Assembly: GCA_002408345.1 (NCBI GenBank)
Contig: DHRX01000141.1
Span: forward strand, 27,209-36,007
Length of the DNA: 8,799 nt
Origin: Firmicutes bacterium UBA5301
GTDB taxonomy: Bacteria > Bacillota > UBA5301
Reading direction: 5' to 3'
The notes under the pieces: generated by a model
Database searches by the model: none
What the model saw: the letters and a program-made list of their open reading frames with translations, nothing else
What the model was told of the DNA's origin: nothing
Shown here: positions 6,990-8,799 of the stretch, piece after piece
Position numbering within the stretch: the first letter of the stretch is position 1
Layout: each line of letters begins with the position of its first letter
Position numbers and translations under genes: made by a program

Positions 6990-8592
6990 GGCGGAAAAAA
7001 ACTACTCCTTTCTCAAAGGCGCCTTACTCTTAACGGTTGCTGGGGCGATTAGTCGCTTTATTGGAGCTATTTCTCGTATAGTTTTGCCCCGAGTGATTGG
7101 ACCAGAGGCTGTCGGGTTACTCCAGATGGTTTATCCGGTCTATTCAATCTTTTTAATTATCGCTATTTCGGGGATACCGGTAGCCATTTCTAAATTAATC
7201 GCGGAACAACTAGCCTTAGGTAATCGAGCTGGAGCCCAGCGGATTTTTCAGGTGGCTAGCCGTTTTTTGTTTGGTGCTGGTTTAGTTTCGGCGGTTGCCT
7301 TATTTTGGTTGGCACCTTTTATTGCAGTACGGATTATTGGAGATGCTGGTACTATCCTTCCGCTAAGGGTTCTTAGCCCGGCGGTGGTATTAATCGCTCT
7401 TTCTTCGTCGTTACGCGGTTATTTTCAAGGTGTGCAACAAATGCGGTTTTCCGCAATTGCTCAAGTACTGGAACAAGTGGTTCGGGTTATCGTCATCGTT
7501 GCGCTCGCCTTTTTGCTGCAGGGTCAGAGCGTGGAATTAGCCGCTAGTGGTGCCGCTTTAGGTACCGTTTTGGGTGGAGGTATCGGCTTATTTATTTTAA
7601 TGACAGCTTATCTGACTAAAGGTCGGGCCTATACCCGAAGTGGTTCTAGACAATTAAGACGGATAGCTAAGAAAATGGCGGGTACAGAGGTAATTAAAAA
7701 TATATACCGCTTGGCCCTGCCGATTGTTTTTGGGGCTTTAATTTATCCGATTTCCCAGTCATTTGATGCCCTAATTATTCCCCGGCAATTACAGAGTATC
7801 GGTTATACTCAAGAGTTAGCTAGGTCTCTCTACGGGCAGCTAACGGGTATGGCCATGGCTTTGGTCCACTTTCCTTGTGTGTTAACGCTTGGGTTGGGTA
7901 TGGCTCTAATTCCGGCTGTCTCAGAATCTTTAGCTAAAAGAGAATGGCGTTTACTCTATGATCGTATCGATAACTCGTTATGGTTAAGTATGGCGGTGGG
8001 GTTGCCGGCATCGGTCGGCCTCTTTGTCTTAGCACAACCGATTAGTACCCTCCTCTTCAAAATTCCGGAGGTCGCAGTTCCGCTAAAGGCGGTGGCTTTC
8101 TCTACCGTTTGTATTGCTCTGGTGGAAACTGCGGTGGCTATCTTACAGGGTTTGGGGCGAGTTGTGGATCCGGTATGTTACTTAGTAATCGGTGCTTTAA
8201 TTAAAGCGGTTTTAACCTATAGTTTAACCGGTATTCCCCAATTAGGGATTAAAGGAGCAGGGCTAGCGGCTGTAGTAGCTGTAGCTATTCCGGCTCTACT
8301 TAATTTTAAGGCTTTGCACAAGCATATCGGTTATGTCCCTCGGGTGACCCAGTTAGTGGTTAAACCGGTTATCGCTTCTGCTCTTATGGGGCTGGTTACT
8401 TATCAGCTCTATCCGGTGTTAGAAGCTTATTCCTATTATCTTTTTGCCCGGATAAATTTGGTTTTTACCGTCAGTTGCGCAGTAGTAACGGCGCTGGTGG
8501 TTTATGTGCTGACCTTAGTGAGTATTGGTGGGATCCCTAAAAGATTTTATTACCTCCTCTTGGCGGCTCGTGATAGGATTACCCGACTATAA
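6988..8592 (+). CDS. spoVB: SpoVB-type lipid-linked precursor flippase (MurJ/MOP superfamily)
   Basis: SpoVB family proteins are polytopic membrane transporters of the MOP superfamily related to MurJ. They are thought to flip lipid-linked peptidoglycan precursors, and SpoVB is needed for spore cortex formation. The product is 534 residues from TTG 6988, close to the family's usual size, with about 14 hydrophobic segments along its whole length. Visible signatures are FLKGALLLTVAGAISR at the N-terminus, RGYFQGVQQMRFSAIAQVLEQ (from residue 143; EQVVR at 162-166), the mid-protein LALPIVFGALIYPISQSFDALI region, and ALIPAVSESLAKREW. TTG 6988 is preferred because AGGGGTGAT lies at proper distance; an in-frame GTG at 6979 would add three residues but sits inside the SD itself. 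The terminator just upstream suggests regulated read-through or an unseen promoter. Other members of the family have roles in exopolysaccharide export, so the exact lipid substrate is inferred. Confidence 0.93.
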   Translation: MAEKNYSFLKGALLLTVAGAISRFIGAISRIVLPRVIGPEAVGLLQMVYPVYSIFLIIAISGIPVAISKLIAEQLALGNRAGAQRIFQVASRFLFGAGLVSAVALFWLAPFIAVRIIGDAGTILPLRVLSPAVVLIALSSSLRGYFQGVQQMRFSAIAQVLEQVVRVIVIVALAFLLQGQSVELAASGAALGTVLGGGIGLFILMTAYLTKGRAYTRSGSRQLRRIAKKMAGTEVIKNIYRLALPIVFGALIYPISQSFDALIIPRQLQSIGYTQELARSLYGQLTGMAMALVHFPCVLTLGLGMALIPAVSESLAKREWRLLYDRIDNSLWLSMAVGLPASVGLFVLAQPISTLLFKIPEVAVPLKAVAFSTVCIALVETAVAILQGLGRVVDPVCYLVIGALIKAVLTYSLTGIPQLGIKGAGLAAVVAVAIPALLNFKALHKHIGYVPRVTQLVVKPVIASALMGLVTYQLYPVLEAYSYYLFARINLVFTVSCAVVTALVVYVLTLVSIGGIPKRFYYLLLAARDRITRL

Positions 8593-8621
8593 TGCACAAT
8601 ACTAGGGAAGAGCTTAATTGC

Positions 8622-8635
8622 AGGAGGTTTTAGTT
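8622..8635 (+). promoter_or_regulatory. Ribosome binding site deciding the TTG start of yabN
   Basis: AGGAGG at 8622-8627 lies 8 bases before TTG at 8636. The 43 bases between the spoVB stop and this start hold no clear terminator or promoter, so the gene is probably read with spoVB. Confidence 0.75.
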
Positions 8636-8799
8636 TTGACGGTAAAAAAACAACAGGTGACAGTGGTTGGCCTGGGCTATGGTGAGCCTACCGCTCTATC
8701 TCTAGGGGCGTGGGAAGTTCTAAGCCAGACAAATCATCTGTATTTTCGGACCAAGGTTCATCCAACAGTAGAGTGGCTGGCTCAGCAAGGTATTGTCGG
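8636..8799 (+). CDS. yabN: YabN-type tetrapyrrole methylase / MazG fusion, N-terminal 54 codons (cut by window end)
   Basis: Only the start is in the window. The reading frame is open from TTG 8636 to the right edge and begins MTVKKQQVTVVGLGYGEP. It continues with LSLGAWEVLSQTNHLYFRT and KVHPTVEWLAQQGI. This is the first Rossmann-like strand and glycine loop of a tetrapyrrole (corrin/porphyrin) methylase fold, followed by the LTLGA-like and YLRT.xHP-like elements typical of the YabN/MazG fusion. Such proteins carry a C-terminal MazG nucleoside-triphosphate pyrophosphohydrolase domain, which is off the window here. The spoVB-yabN order matches that of many spore-formers. The glycine loop reads GLGYGEP where GLGPGDP is the common form. 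The fusion is inferred from family and position only. Confidence 0.8.
   Translation, partial: MTVKKQQVTVVGLGYGEPTALSLGAWEVLSQTNHLYFRTKVHPTVEWLAQQGIV

Overview
The window looks like chromosomal DNA from an endospore-forming Firmicute, probably a clostridial or Peptococcaceae-type lineage. The evidence is a mfd - spoVT - spoVB - yabN(mazG-type) gene order, purine-rich Shine-Dalgarno (SD) sequences before almost every gene, and heavy use of GTG and TTG starts. Base composition looks moderate in GC by eye. The species cannot be named from the sequence. All genes lie on the + strand.

Left part (1-2647) is a compact run of four genes with little or no spacing. It opens with the C-terminal end of a secretin (PilQ/GspD family), split by an apparent +1 frameshift near 252-254. 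Its stop overlaps by one base the start of a prepilin peptidase (PilD/GspO/ComC type), so this is the tail of a type IV pilus, type II secretion or competence operon. A PHP-family phosphoesterase of the HisK (histidinol-phosphatase) type follows after 4 bases. A 124-residue membrane protein follows 13 bases later; its motifs resemble PrsW-type intramembrane proteases in shortened form.

Middle part (2648-6269) holds an intergenic stretch with two small hairpins, then a full-length Mfd transcription-repair coupling factor. Its best-supported start is a TTG at 2745 rather than the ATG at 2730.

Right part (6270-8799) is the sporulation-associated block. It contains SpoVT (AbrB/GAF transition-state-type regulator of the forespore), a strong intrinsic terminator whose 3' arm contains the ribosome binding site of the next gene, SpoVB (a MurJ/MATE-like lipid-linked precursor flippase), and the first 54 codons of a YabN-type tetrapyrrole-methylase/MazG protein cut by the window edge.

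Most of the window is well-known housekeeping or sporulation content. I see no phage, insertion sequence, CRISPR array, tRNA or rRNA. The points most worth a second look are the mini-PrsW-like protein, the terminator/SD overlap before spoVB, the frameshifted secretin, and the presence of a secretin at all in a spore-former.
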